64,000 bases of DNA from a virus. The stretch is from positions 1 to 64,000 of the IMG/VR virus record IMGVR_UViG_3300044617_002446; one strand, written 5' to 3'. The first letter of the stretch is position 1; each line of letters opens with the position of its first letter. A program made the position numbers and the translations under genes. Below the pieces are notes generated by a model. It made no database searches and had not been told where the DNA came from. It saw nothing but the letters and a program-made list of their open reading frames with translations. Of the stretch, positions 33,132-42,332 are shown piece after piece.

Positions 33132-35729
33132 ATGTTTATAAAAGAATTCACAAAATTAAATCTTCCATTTCATGGTGTTATATGTCCAAAAATAAGTTTG
33201 GATAAAAAAGATCGCATAGAATATGAAATTACCGAAGGAGCTACAAATCTTGAAATTTTGCAAGCACTTTGTAATAAAGGCTTTAAAAGCATGTTGCCGA
33301 AATGGAAAGATGAAGGCGCAGATATTCAGTCTTATAAAGATAGAGCAAAACTAGAAGTTGAAACATTAAATAAGTTGAATTTTGTTGATTATATACTTAT
33401 TGTATGGGATGTTTTTAATTTTTGTAAGAAAAACGACATACCAACAGGATTAGGTAGAGGTAGCGCGGCCGGAAGTTTGGTTCTTTATCTGCTTGGTGTA
33501 ACAGGCGTAGATCCGGTAAAGTACGGTTTGTTTTTTCAAAGATTTGTTTCAGAGGCAAGGGCTAAGCAAAAAATAGTTGACGGTACGACATATTTAGATG
33601 GAAAAATGATTGCTGACATTGATAGTGATATTTGCTATTATAGAAGAAAGGAAGTTATGAAGTATTTGGATGAAAAATACCCAGAAAGAACATCAAAAAT
33701 GCTCACGGTTTCAACTCTTTCTGGAAAGGCTCTTATTAAAGACTGCGGAAAGATTATAGGTGAAAAAGAGGAGGTAGAAATGAATAAGATAACATCATTG
33801 TTTACTTCTAAATATGGAAAAGTTGCTGAACCCGAAGAAATGTATGAATCTAGTGAGGAATTTAAAAACTGGTGTGATGAAAACGCCTTAGTTTATTCGA
33901 CTGCTTTAAAATTAAAAAACCTTATTAGAAATAAGGGGGTTCACGCCTCTGGAATACTTGTAAGTCATGATAAACTTATAAAAACAACCCCAACAGAGCT
34001 TACAGCCGATAAAGAGATAGTTTCATCATTTACAATGGATTGGGCTACAAAAATAAATATTAAACTAGATCTACTGGGCTTGAAAAGCGTTTCTGTAATT
34101 CATGAAGTTTCAAAAATAACAGGAATAGATTATAAAAATGTTGACTTAGAAAACTATGAGAAAATATATGCTCATCTTCAAGACTTAAAGCACCCCAAGG
34201 GGTTATTTCAAATTGAGGCGGATGTAAATTATAAAGTTTGCCAGAAAGTCAAACCAAAAAATCTAGATCAATTAAGCGCGGTTGTGGCACTAGCCAGACC
34301 AGGTGCGCTTGACTATGCTGATCAATATGCCACGTATGCCATTACAGGGGTAAAGCCGGAAATCGATCCAATTATAGAATCCGTGCTAGAAAAAACAGGA
34401 AATATTTGCTTATATCAAGAGCAAGTAATGTCTATGTTTAATAAAATTGGATTTTCACTAACAGATTCAGAAGAAATTAGACGCGCAATCGGTAAAAAAC
34501 TTCCAGAAGAGGTAGCAAAATGGAAGCCTAAAATTTATCAACAATGTGAAAAACAAGAAATAAAAAAAGAAACAGCTGATCAGATCTGGAAAGTCTGTGA
34601 AGACAGCGCGAATTATCAATTTAATTTATCTCACAGTATTTCATATGGTGCCATGTCTGCTCTCACTACTTATTTTAAGTTTAATCATCCAAAAGAATTT
34701 TTTCTAGCGTTATTAAAAATGGCTAAGAATGAACAAGATTCGTTAAATGAAATAAATATCATTTCACAAGAAATGAAACATTTTGGAATAACTTTACTGC
34801 CGCCAGATCTAGCAAAAAGTGGTGAAGATTTTGAAATTGAAGGAAATAATATCAGGTATGGTCTTTCTGCAATTAAGGGGATTAGCAAAAAGATTATAGA
34901 AAAGATGATAAACTTTCGAAATAGTTATTCTTCAAAAATTGATTTATTTATAGCTGCAAAACAAGCTAAAATATCAATTGGAGTTTTATCTGCACTTATT
35001 CAAGCCGGCGCATTGGAAAGTGTAAATAGCAAATCAAGAAGCCGCCTGGTATTAGAGGCACAAACATGGAATTTACTTAAAGATAAAGAAAAAATAATTG
35101 TAAAGCAATTAATTGATGAATGCAAGTATTCCGATATTTTGCTTTGCGTTAAAGCCATGTCTGAATCAATAAAAGACGAAAAAGGAAAACCCTTAATTAG
35201 AGAATCTAGATTTAAAACAATTAAAAAAGATTACGATAAGTTTAAAACTATTTACTTGTTAAATAGCCGCAACGAAGAGCTTGCGAATTTCTTTTACGAA
35301 AAACAACTTCTTGGCATGCCATATAGCCAAAGTCTTTCTAAAATTTATTCTAAAAAGAATGAAAATATAAAACAAATTTATGACATAAACAATCTGGAAG
35401 ACAAACAAGCAGGACTTTTTGTTGGAATAGTAAACGACATTTTAAAAAGAACATCGAAAAATGGAAACCCATATATTAAATATAGTATTGTAGATGAAAG
35501 CGATACAATAGATTGTTTTCTTTTTTCTTCTGCCAGGAGAGATAAGGTTGCTGAATGCAAAGAATTTAATGGAGGAAAACTTCCAGAAGAAGGGGATATT
35601 GTCGTAGTAAAAGGAACAAAAAAAGATGGTAAAGCTTGCTATATTGAAAAGCTAGGCATCCAAAGCGCAAAAATATATATGGCTTTAAGAGAAATAAAAG
35701 ATATAGATTTAATTGAAGATGATGCTTAA
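33132..35729 (+). CDS. DNA polymerase III alpha-type (C-family) polymerase lacking its PHP domain
   Basis: This is the replicative polymerase. The palm motif GLGRGSAAGS is at about 105-115, followed by LYLLGVTGVDP. The first catalytic pair is in ADIDSDICYYRR (about 161-172) and the third Asp in KLDLLGLKSV at about 312. LYQEQVM and EIRRAIGKK belong to the fingers. An HhH motif (GISKKIIEKM) and an OB-fold (LFVGIVNDILKR) follow near the C-terminus. It begins directly at the segment that in whole DnaE follows PHP. The 865 residues plus the 251-residue PHP protein add up to a normal DnaE size. No clear beta-clamp-binding tail was identified. Confidence 0.9.
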   Translation: MFIKEFTKLNLPFHGVICPKISLDKKDRIEYEITEGATNLEILQALCNKGFKSMLPKWKDEGADIQSYKDRAKLEVETLNKLNFVDYILIVWDVFNFCKKNDIPTGLGRGSAAGSLVLYLLGVTGVDPVKYGLFFQRFVSEARAKQKIVDGTTYLDGKMIADIDSDICYYRRKEVMKYLDEKYPERTSKMLTVSTLSGKALIKDCGKIIGEKEEVEMNKITSLFTSKYGKVAEPEEMYESSEEFKNWCDENALVYSTALKLKNLIRNKGVHASGILVSHDKLIKTTPTELTADKEIVSSFTMDWATKINIKLDLLGLKSVSVIHEVSKITGIDYKNVDLENYEKIYAHLQDLKHPKGLFQIEADVNYKVCQKVKPKNLDQLSAVVALARPGALDYADQYATYAITGVKPEIDPIIESVLEKTGNICLYQEQVMSMFNKIGFSLTDSEEIRRAIGKKLPEEVAKWKPKIYQQCEKQEIKKETADQIWKVCEDSANYQFNLSHSISYGAMSALTTYFKFNHPKEFFLALLKMAKNEQDSLNEINIISQEMKHFGITLLPPDLAKSGEDFEIEGNNIRYGLSAIKGISKKIIEKMINFRNSYSSKIDLFIAAKQAKISIGVLSALIQAGALESVNSKSRSRLVLEAQTWNLLKDKEKIIVKQLIDECKYSDILLCVKAMSESIKDEKGKPLIRESRFKTIKKDYDKFKTIYLLNSRNEELANFFYEKQLLGMPYSQSLSKIYSKKNENIKQIYDINNLEDKQAGLFVGIVNDILKRTSKNGNPYIKYSIVDESDTIDCFLFSSARRDKVAECKEFNGGKLPEEGDIVVVKGTKKDGKACYIEKLGIQSAKIYMALREIKDIDLIEDDA

Positions 35730-35740
35730 AAAATTATAAT
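35713..35740 (+). promoter_or_regulatory. sigma-70-like promoter inside the polymerase gene end
   Basis: TTGAAG (35713-35718), 16 bases, then a perfect TATAAT (35735-35740). The ATG at 35753 is 12 nt further. The -10 box sits in the middle of a 9-base inverted repeat. Confidence 0.5.
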
Positions 35741-35751
35741 AATTTAAGCAT
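35722..35751 (+). promoter_or_regulatory. inverted repeat flanking the -10 box
   Basis: ATGCTTAAA (35722-35730) and TTTAAGCAT (35743-35751) are perfect 9-base arms around 12 bases that contain TATAAT. The right arm ends one base before the ATG. There is no T run, so it is not a terminator. As DNA it is a symmetric operator candidate around the -10 box. Confidence 0.5.
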
Positions 35752-35752
35752 T

Positions 35753-36238
35753 ATGAAACTAAACAACATTCAATTTTATAAACCTAATTCTTCTAATAAA
35801 GGCATAGCGGTTTCCTTGTCTTTTAACGAAAAAGACGGGGGAGTATATTTTTCTTTTATTAAGCAACATAGCTGGGACGCCGCAAAAAAAATAGGTTCTT
35901 TCAAAGGCAATACTGAAAATCCAAAAGCCAAAAAAAATATTAAATTTAATGACGTAGAGGTTTCTGGAATAATCAGGGCAATTGAAAAAGAAGATAAGTG
36001 GAGCGCTTATCATAAATTTAATAACGATTCTGGCGTTTCAATTAGTTTTTCTCCATATATTAAAGAAAATGTAATGTCTGGCTACGGATTGAGAATAGTA
36101 GATTCAAAAGACAAAGAAAATGTATTTTCTGTTGGCTTCACAAATGACGAAGCAGTAAAGTTAAGAGAATGGTTAAAAGAAAGCTTGAAAGAAGTTTTTA
36201 GATTAGAAAAAGAAGAAACAACAGAAAACAATAAATGA
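35753..36238 (+). CDS. probable ssDNA-binding protein (PC4/Whirly-like pattern)
   Basis: The 161-residue protein has alternating strands: KGIAVSLSFNEKDGGVYFSF, a KNIKFNDVEVSGIIRAIE strand-helix, WSAYHKFNND, VSISFSPYI and VFSVGFTNDEAVKLREWL, with a charged C-terminal tail. Similar small proteins with an EVSGIIRA-like strand and a final FT..EA..LREWL helix sit in replication blocks of other large phages. The strand-strand-helix arrangement and aromatic residues suggest nucleic acid binding. It has its own promoter and inverted repeat, as expected for an abundant product. The function is inferred. Confidence 0.5.
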   Translation: MKLNNIQFYKPNSSNKGIAVSLSFNEKDGGVYFSFIKQHSWDAAKKIGSFKGNTENPKAKKNIKFNDVEVSGIIRAIEKEDKWSAYHKFNNDSGVSISFSPYIKENVMSGYGLRIVDSKDKENVFSVGFTNDEAVKLREWLKESLKEVFRLEKEETTENNK

Positions 36239-38256
36239 GAAAAAAAAGAGTATTATTTCATTCTGATTTTGCTTTAGCTAAAACAGGTTTTGGCAGAGCA
36301 ATGAAAGCATTATTATCAGAATTATATAAAACCAATAAATATGAAATACATCATGTATGCTGTGGCGTTCATGAAGGCGCAAAAGAATTAGAATTCACGC
36401 CTTGGAAAAGCTATGGTTCGGTTCCCTCTGATCAATTTAAATTAAATGAAATTCAAAAAGATCCAGCCCTATCTAGAACATTAGGCTATGGTTCTGCCAC
36501 GATAGACCAACATGTTTTAAATATAAAACCAGACGTTTACATTGGAACGCAAGATTTTTGGGGGTTAGATTACAACATAGATAAAAACTGGTTCAAAAAA
36601 ATAACAAGCTGCCTTTGGATAACGCTTGATTCTTTACCATTATTACCCCCAGCTGTTAAAAGAGCAAATGATATTCCTAACTATTGGGTTTGGAGTAATT
36701 TTGCTGAAAAAGAAATGAAAAGGCTCGGTCACAATCAAGTCGAAACAATACATGGACCGATCAATGATGAAAAGTTTTTTAGACTTAGCGATGAAAAACG
36801 AAAAGAATTAAGATTAAAAAATAATCTTCCTGAAGACGCTGTAATAATCGGGTTCGTTTTCAGAAATCAATTAAGAAAGCTTGTGCCCAATTTAATGGAG
36901 GGTTATAAACTTTGGAAAGATGCACATCCAGAACTTAAAAACACGTATTTACTTTTGCATACAAATTTTTCAGAAGGATGGAATATAAAAGCGCAAGCAG
37001 ATCAACATGGCGTTGACACAAAAGAAATATTAACTACATATATATGTAGGTCATGTCAAGAATATGAGGTAAAAACATTTGACGATAGGCAGGAAAAGTT
37101 TCAAAAAAATCAAAATGGAGAGTTTTTGCTTGATAAAAATGGTAAAAAAATTGAAGTTGAACTTGACGCTCAAAATAAAAATTGTAATCATTGTAGGACA
37201 GCAGGCTCTCAAATTACCACAGGTGTTGGATTTGGGGTTTCAGAAGAGCAGTTAAACGAGGTTTATAATTTAATGGATGTATATGTCCATCCATTTACTA
37301 GCGGCGGACAAGAAATACCAATACAAGAAGCTAAACTAACCGAACTTATCACTCTTGTTACAAACTATTCGTGTGGAGAGGAATGTTGCGAGCCAGACGC
37401 CTGCTCTCTTCCCCTTGAATGGGCAAAATATCTTGAACATGGAACGGAATTTATAAAAGCATCTACCTATCCTTGGTCAATTAAAGACCAACTAGATAAA
37501 TTTCTTTCTATGACAAATGAAGAAAGAAGAGAAATGGGTAAAAAAGCTAGGCAATGGACTATTAAAAACTTTTCTGCAAAAAACGTCTCTCAAAAAATAG
37601 AAAAATTTTTAGATTCTGCACCACTGTTAAATGAAAACAACAATGCTTTTTTTGAATCAAAAGAGATAAAAAGTCCTAATCCAAATGCTAAAATAGATGG
37701 CGATCTATTAGATAAAGAATGGGTTAAATCTCTTTATAAAGAAATACTTGATCGCGAGGTTGATGAAGCAGACGAAGGCTTTAGATATTGGATGAACGAA
37801 CTTGGTAAAAATACCGAAAGACCAAATATAGAAAACTATTTCCGAAAAGTTGCAGCAGAAGAAAAAGGTAAAGATACCTCTTCTAAATTTGAAGACTTAC
37901 TGGACAAGGATGATAAAAACAAAAGAGCGCTTATAGTTATGCCAGAAAGCTTGGGTGATGTATTAATGCTTACGAGTTTGTTTGAATCGTTTAAACACCA
38001 GTATCCTGATTATAATTTATATATTTCTACAAAACCAGAAAATTTTTCTGTACTCGATGGAAATCCATTTGTGCATAAAGTCATACCATACTTCCCTCAA
38101 ATGGATAATTTAATGTGGCTTGAAGGTCATGGCGAACATGAAGGATACTTTGAAATGGCTTTTTTGCCGCATCTTGGCACCCAAAGAATGTTAAACTATC
38201 TACACAACGGAAAAGATAAAATCGCTTTTGAGATTAAGAATTTTAAAAATGATTAA
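36235..38256 (+). CDS. multi-domain glycosyltransferase (GT4 + DUF4214-like + GT9 N-terminal half)
   Basis: The 673-residue protein has three parts. Residues 1-460 are a GT4 enzyme with LFHSDFALAKTGFGRAM at the start and donor site VHPFTSGGQEIPIQEAKL. It contains an insert at about 270-325 with CRSC and CNHC knuckles, a likely zinc ribbon, and a second Cys cluster (SCGEECCEPDAC). Residues about 495-545 resemble DUF4214 (WVKSLYKEILDREVDEADEG). From about 560 a Rossmann segment (RALIVMPESLGDVLMLTSLF) is the N-terminal half of a GT9 enzyme, ending without its donor-binding half, which appears in the gene at 38634. Its stop overlaps the DUF6165-like start. Confidence 0.72.
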   Translation: MRKKRVLFHSDFALAKTGFGRAMKALLSELYKTNKYEIHHVCCGVHEGAKELEFTPWKSYGSVPSDQFKLNEIQKDPALSRTLGYGSATIDQHVLNIKPDVYIGTQDFWGLDYNIDKNWFKKITSCLWITLDSLPLLPPAVKRANDIPNYWVWSNFAEKEMKRLGHNQVETIHGPINDEKFFRLSDEKRKELRLKNNLPEDAVIIGFVFRNQLRKLVPNLMEGYKLWKDAHPELKNTYLLLHTNFSEGWNIKAQADQHGVDTKEILTTYICRSCQEYEVKTFDDRQEKFQKNQNGEFLLDKNGKKIEVELDAQNKNCNHCRTAGSQITTGVGFGVSEEQLNEVYNLMDVYVHPFTSGGQEIPIQEAKLTELITLVTNYSCGEECCEPDACSLPLEWAKYLEHGTEFIKASTYPWSIKDQLDKFLSMTNEERREMGKKARQWTIKNFSAKNVSQKIEKFLDSAPLLNENNNAFFESKEIKSPNPNAKIDGDLLDKEWVKSLYKEILDREVDEADEGFRYWMNELGKNTERPNIENYFRKVAAEEKGKDTSSKFEDLLDKDDKNKRALIVMPESLGDVLMLTSLFESFKHQYPDYNLYISTKPENFSVLDGNPFVHKVIPYFPQMDNLMWLEGHGEHEGYFEMAFLPHLGTQRMLNYLHNGKDKIAFEIKNFKND

Positions 38257-38626
38257 TATACAAACAGAAGTATCGGCTGGAGAGCTTCTAGATAAAATAT
38301 CTATTCTTGAAATAAAGCAAGAAAAAATAAATGATTTTAAAAAACTTCAAGAAATACAAAAAGAGCTTTTCATTTTAAGAAAAACATCTCTTCTTTTAGA
38401 AGGCTCAGATACCTGGATTAAAAAAATTAAAGAAGTAAATAGCAGGCTTTGGAAAATAGAAGATGATATTCGCGACAAAGAAAGAAAAAAAGAATTCGAT
38501 CAAGAGTTTATTGAAATGGCAAGATCTGTTTATTTCACAAACGATCAAAGGTTTAATATAAAAAACGAAATAAATATATATTATAAATCAAATATATTAG
38601 AACAAAAAAATCACGAAAAATACTAA
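38249..38626 (+). CDS. DUF6165-like protein
   Basis: The 125-residue helical protein begins INIQTEVSAGELLDKISILEIKQEKI, the conserved start of DUF6165 (split here between residues 2 and 27), followed by KLQEIQKELFILR and a long charged helix. DUF6165 genes accompany glycosyltransferases in bacteria and phages; the biochemical role is unknown. It lies exactly between the two halves of a GT9-type enzyme, overlapping the first by 8 bases and ending 7 bases before the second. The ATG at 38249 is preferred, because the longer form starts inside the previous gene. Confidence 0.72.
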   Translation: MINIQTEVSAGELLDKISILEIKQEKINDFKKLQEIQKELFILRKTSLLLEGSDTWIKKIKEVNSRLWKIEDDIRDKERKKEFDQEFIEMARSVYFTNDQRFNIKNEINIYYKSNILEQKNHEKY

Positions 38627-38633
38627 TTTAAAT

Positions 38634-39863
38634 ATGCATATATTAGAACAATATTCATTAAACTGCGGGCTAAAAATAGGAAAACCTTTTATATATAAAA
38701 AATTTTATCCTCTGCCTTTTGATAAATATATAACATTTAATCCTTTTGGTAAATTTAACTCTAGGAAATATTCTTACTGGCAGGATGTAGTAGACATTCT
38801 TCACCCTGTATTATCTGATCATAATATTAAAATTATCCAACTTGGTGGAAAAGATGAACCAAATTATACGGGCTGCTATAATGCAGCAGGTATTACTAAT
38901 TTGAACCAATCCGCATATATAATTAGCAATAGTCTTTTGCATTTTGGCGTAGATAGTTTTCCCGTTCACGCAGCTTCAGCTTTTGATAAAAAAATAGTTG
39001 CACTTTACTGCAACATGTATGCATCTCAATCGAAACCATATTGGTCAAAAGAGGAAGACGTATCATTAATACAGGCGGATTTAAAAGGAAAAAAACCTTC
39101 ATATGCACCAGAAGAAAATCCAAAAACAATTGACTCAATAAAGCCAGAACTTATAGCAAATGAAATACTTAAAAAGCTTGAAATAAAAAATAAAGTAGAA
39201 CAAAACTCGATTTTTTTTGGAGAAAATTACCCGAATCTAGAACTAGACTTTATTCCAGATTCAAGTATTCTTATAGATAAAGGAATTAATCAAACATTAA
39301 ACGTTAGGTTTGATTTATTAGACAAGCCAGCTTCAGATGAACAAATAAATATCGCCGTAGTTAACATACAAAAAAGAAAATGCAGGATTTATTTATCTGA
39401 TATAATACCAGTAGATTTTTTAAAACATCCAGAACTTAGAAAAAATACAGAGAGTATTATTTTTAAAATAAAAGACTATTCAGTCGAAACAAAAAAGTTT
39501 ATTTCCAAATTGAAATCCATAGGGGGTAATATTAAATATATTGCGTGCAGCAAAACATTCAATACCGAAGAAAAATTTTCATTATTAAAACTTGAAATGT
39601 TGGATTATTGTCTTGTAGAAAAAGAGCAATTAAAACCAATTGAAAACGAAATCAAAAAACAAATTTTGAAAAATAAAAATTCATTGACTTTTTATAAAAG
39701 TTGTAGGATAATATACTCAAAAGGTGAAAGCTTTATTAGTGAAGCCGCCCTAAAAGAGAAAAAATCAACTACATCATTCGTACAAAAAATCAAAGACATT
39801 AAAAACATAGATCTACTTCTTGAAAAAGATCATAGTAATATTTATATTTTTAATAAAAAATAA
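38634..39863 (+). CDS. GT9 C-terminal (donor-binding) half plus unknown C-terminal domain
   Basis: This 409-residue protein starts in the middle of a GT9/heptosyltransferase fold: FDKYITFNPFGKFNSRKY, KIIQLGGKDEPNY, and the conserved LLHFGVDSFPVHAASAFDKKIVALY, where the family has a VDTG.MH.A site. The N-terminal half of such an enzyme is missing here but ends the gene at 36235-38256. Residues about 190-409 form another alpha/beta domain of unknown type (INIAVVNIQKRKCRIYL, LDYCLVEKEQL). The two halves could assemble in trans into one transferase. Confidence 0.62.
   Translation: MHILEQYSLNCGLKIGKPFIYKKFYPLPFDKYITFNPFGKFNSRKYSYWQDVVDILHPVLSDHNIKIIQLGGKDEPNYTGCYNAAGITNLNQSAYIISNSLLHFGVDSFPVHAASAFDKKIVALYCNMYASQSKPYWSKEEDVSLIQADLKGKKPSYAPEENPKTIDSIKPELIANEILKKLEIKNKVEQNSIFFGENYPNLELDFIPDSSILIDKGINQTLNVRFDLLDKPASDEQINIAVVNIQKRKCRIYLSDIIPVDFLKHPELRKNTESIIFKIKDYSVETKKFISKLKSIGGNIKYIACSKTFNTEEKFSLLKLEMLDYCLVEKEQLKPIENEIKKQILKNKNSLTFYKSCRIIYSKGESFISEAALKEKKSTTSFVQKIKDIKNIDLLLEKDHSNIYIFNKK
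39684..39712 (+). promoter_or_regulatory. possible promoter within the preceding gene
   Basis: TTGACT (39684-39689), 17 bases, then GATAAT (39707-39712). It would give the gene at 39865 a leader of about 145 nt, unlike the short leaders elsewhere, so it may be chance. Confidence 0.25.
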
Positions 39864-39864
39864 A

Positions 39865-40653
39865 ATGGAACAAGAACAACAAAATCAACAGATCGCAAAA
39901 AAATCAAACAAGAAAAACTCAAGTGAGGCAGATTTAAAATTTAAAAGAGATCAAAATGGGCTTATATGTGGTGTAACTTATCAGTTTAATGACAACGGCA
40001 CAATAAACTGGAGATCAATGATCCAAAAAGAACACTTGGTTCCAAATAGAGATCTTTTTAAAAATCAAGATTCAAAAGAAATAGACGTGTCTACCCTGCC
40101 AGACAATCAGCTTTTAATACTATTGGCTGGAATCAAAGATTTGGCTCAAATTAGGGGCTATGAAAGTGTTGAGTATAAAGTTATACAAGCTGGTCCGCAG
40201 TATGTTGCGGTAAAATGTACCATTAAATGGCTTCCAAATTATGAAACAAGTATGCAATCCGTATCATTTTCTTCTTTAGCTGATGCGCACTTGGATAACA
40301 CGAAAAGTTTCGCCAAAGATTTTTTAATGGCTATTGCTGAAAATAGAGCGTTTGTTAGAGCAGTTAGAAATTTTTTAAGAATTAATATTGTAGGAAGTGA
40401 TGAAATGGGCGATTCAACCAAAAGCACTCCACCGATAGAATCTAATGACGCTCCCCCTATTTCAGCAACACATCCATCCAATGTTCTTTCCGATTTAATG
40501 AAAAAAGCAAATATCTCTTTCGATAAAATCAAAGAGACGATGAATAAAGAAGGCATACAGGAATCAGAAGCCTGGAATTCTATAAATGATATTCCGAATA
40601 AAATAATTTTCTCTTTAATTCAAAGATTAAAGAAAAAAATTAATACGAATTAA
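39865..40653 (+). CDS. possible recombination/annealing-associated protein
   Basis: This 262-residue protein has a Lys- and Gln-rich N-terminus, then a folded region with STLPDNQLLILLAGIKDLAQ, a beta sheet (YKVIQAGPQYVAVKCTIKW) and DFLMAIAENRAFVRAVRNFL. An AENRAFVRAVRNFL-type helix after a double-strand core resembles single-strand annealing (Erf/Rad52-like) proteins, but the match is by feel. The C-terminal 70 residues are a linker and a small helical domain (DLMKKANISFDKIKETMNKE). It is the last + gene of this block and overlaps the convergent gene by 14 bases. Confidence 0.45.
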   Translation: MEQEQQNQQIAKKSNKKNSSEADLKFKRDQNGLICGVTYQFNDNGTINWRSMIQKEHLVPNRDLFKNQDSKEIDVSTLPDNQLLILLAGIKDLAQIRGYESVEYKVIQAGPQYVAVKCTIKWLPNYETSMQSVSFSSLADAHLDNTKSFAKDFLMAIAENRAFVRAVRNFLRINIVGSDEMGDSTKSTPPIESNDAPPISATHPSNVLSDLMKKANISFDKIKETMNKEGIQESEAWNSINDIPNKIIFSLIQRLKKKINTN

Positions 40654-41647
40654 GAATCTCATCTTTCACACCGACGCCCTGCCTCAAACAATTTTGACAG
40701 CTGCCGGCTTCCGATAGTTTAACTTCATCTGATCCATCATAATAAAATCTAGAGCAACATTCTCTGTCTTGCTCTTGTTTTGGTATGGAAATACTGCCAA
40801 AAACTTGCGGTCCTAAAATTCCTGCAAATCCTGTTTGACCAATGATCATACTTAATGGAAAAAAAATTGGTATAACAGAACCTTCAAAAGTTACATAAGC
40901 CATAAAACTTGATCCTGTTCCAAATCCCGTATAATTATACGTAGTTTTAAAACCATATTGATTTTGCACTTGTGAAGTATATCCTATAAAAGAAGTTCCG
41001 TATGGCGTCATAACCATAACTCTCGGCCAATATAGTCTTCTAAATGTAATTATAGAAGAAAAATCTATTATTACACTCACTCCGTCATTATTTCCAACAT
41101 GAAAAGGACCAGCAGCCGGCAAAACTCCTTCTGTTACTCCTATTGGTATATCGTCTGTCACTAAAGAAGAATTGGAAGGCTTTCTTTTATTTGATCTAGT
41201 ATGTAAAACTTTTTCTGCTATTGGAGAGTTTGGCGCCTGTGCTAAATTTAAATTATCCAAATCAGCGCCATCCGCTTTATTGTTATCTTTTATTCTGTTT
41301 CTTATTCTTGATGTAAAACCTATCCGTGTTATTCCATTACCCTGGAAAGGTTTCGACAATGAAAGTTCACCAGCCGCAACTCCAACCAACCCTCCGCCCG
41401 CACTTCCAGCTGCACCACCGCCCATTAAAAAGTCTGAAACCTGATCTCTTGGAGGCATATAACCAGCAACGGCAAATCTAAAATATCTAACTCTCCAATA
41501 TAAAAAGTGCATACGTTCAAAGGTAAATCCAACAGGTCTGTCACTACCGTTTCCTACAACAAATTTTCTTTCAGGTAGATCATCTGGATTTACAGGAATT
41601 TCTCCTAAATAATTTATATAAATTGGAGATTTTAATTTTTCTTCCAT
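40640..41647 (-). CDS. virion structural protein, tail or baseplate
   Basis: This 335-residue protein has no recognised family. A glycine/alanine-rich segment (FLMGGGAAGSAGGGLVGVAA) occurs near residue 75, followed by a Lys/Arg/Asn-rich linker and then a beta-rich domain with aromatic strands (FRRLYWPRVMVMTPYGTSF, then YVTFEGSVIPIFFPL). Four cysteines cluster near the C-terminus (ECC, CQNC), as seen in other structural proteins of this phage. It is the last gene of the tail operon, after a 225-residue protein 3 bases upstream. Its end overlaps that of the convergent gene by 14 bases. Confidence 0.6.
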   Translation of the reverse strand: MEEKLKSPIYINYLGEIPVNPDDLPERKFVVGNGSDRPVGFTFERMHFLYWRVRYFRFAVAGYMPPRDQVSDFLMGGGAAGSAGGGLVGVAAGELSLSKPFQGNGITRIGFTSRIRNRIKDNNKADGADLDNLNLAQAPNSPIAEKVLHTRSNKRKPSNSSLVTDDIPIGVTEGVLPAAGPFHVGNNDGVSVIIDFSSIITFRRLYWPRVMVMTPYGTSFIGYTSQVQNQYGFKTTYNYTGFGTGSSFMAYVTFEGSVIPIFFPLSMIIGQTGFAGILGPQVFGSISIPKQEQDRECCSRFYYDGSDEVKLSEAGSCQNCLRQGVGVKDEILNSY

Positions 41648-41650
41648 ATT

Positions 41651-42328
41651 TTAAAATGGATTTGAACCTATAACAACTCCAGAGGGGTGAGCATTCCCAT
41701 GCCACGGCATAGGAAACGCAACAGGAACGCCCCTATGCTGCGAAGCCATCATTATTAAATTTGAATTTGCCTTTTGTATAACTGTAATACTTCCACTTTC
41801 TTGATTTTGATTAAAATAATAAGCATCATCAGATCTTAGACCTAAAAGCAAATAGGCTTTTGTTTGTCTTTTGTAATCCGCAATTTTTTTTATATATCCG
41901 TTATCATCAACTTCATCTTCTGGTATTAATCTCAACATAGAAGGAAAGTCAACCCATCCTCCAGGATCAATTACATTTTTTCCTCCTTTTCCAGGAGAAT
42001 CTCTGCCAACCTTTTCACATTTAATAAACGCATTACCAGAAACTTGAAGATTTCCAAGTATTGTAAAATCTATAAAAACCTTTGCATCTTTTTCCCACTC
42101 AAATCCAGAGTTTATACCGATAATATTTATTTGTTGTCTTTTATCATAAGAAAAAGTTCTGAAACAGTCACCTGTTCTAACCATATAATAAGACTTTCCT
42201 TCGCTGCCCTTTGATCCGTAACCATTTGGTTTAGGTCCGCCAAAAGCCTCATCGTATTCAACAATTTGGAAAGGGTAAGAGATATTGGAACTTTTAATTG
42301 GTATTATATTAGCTTTATATGTAGCCAT
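41651..42328 (-). CDS. virion structural protein
   Basis: This 225-residue, beta-rich protein has no recognised family. It contains repeated short strands with Gly-containing turns (AKVFIDFTILGNLQVSGNAF) and a central LRLIPEDEVDDNGYIKKI segment. It ends in a Gly/His/Pro-rich stretch (MPWHGNAHPSGVVIGSNPF). It follows the RCC1-propeller gene by 4 bases and precedes the 335-residue gene by 3, so the three form one translational unit. It could be a connector between the propeller protein and the baseplate; this is inferred from order only. Confidence 0.6.
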   Translation of the reverse strand: MATYKANIIPIKSSNISYPFQIVEYDEAFGGPKPNGYGSKGSEGKSYYMVRTGDCFRTFSYDKRQQINIIGINSGFEWEKDAKVFIDFTILGNLQVSGNAFIKCEKVGRDSPGKGGKNVIDPGGWVDFPSMLRLIPEDEVDDNGYIKKIADYKRQTKAYLLLGLRSDDAYYFNQNQESGSITVIQKANSNLIMMASQHRGVPVAFPMPWHGNAHPSGVVIGSNPF

Positions 42329-42332
42329 AATA

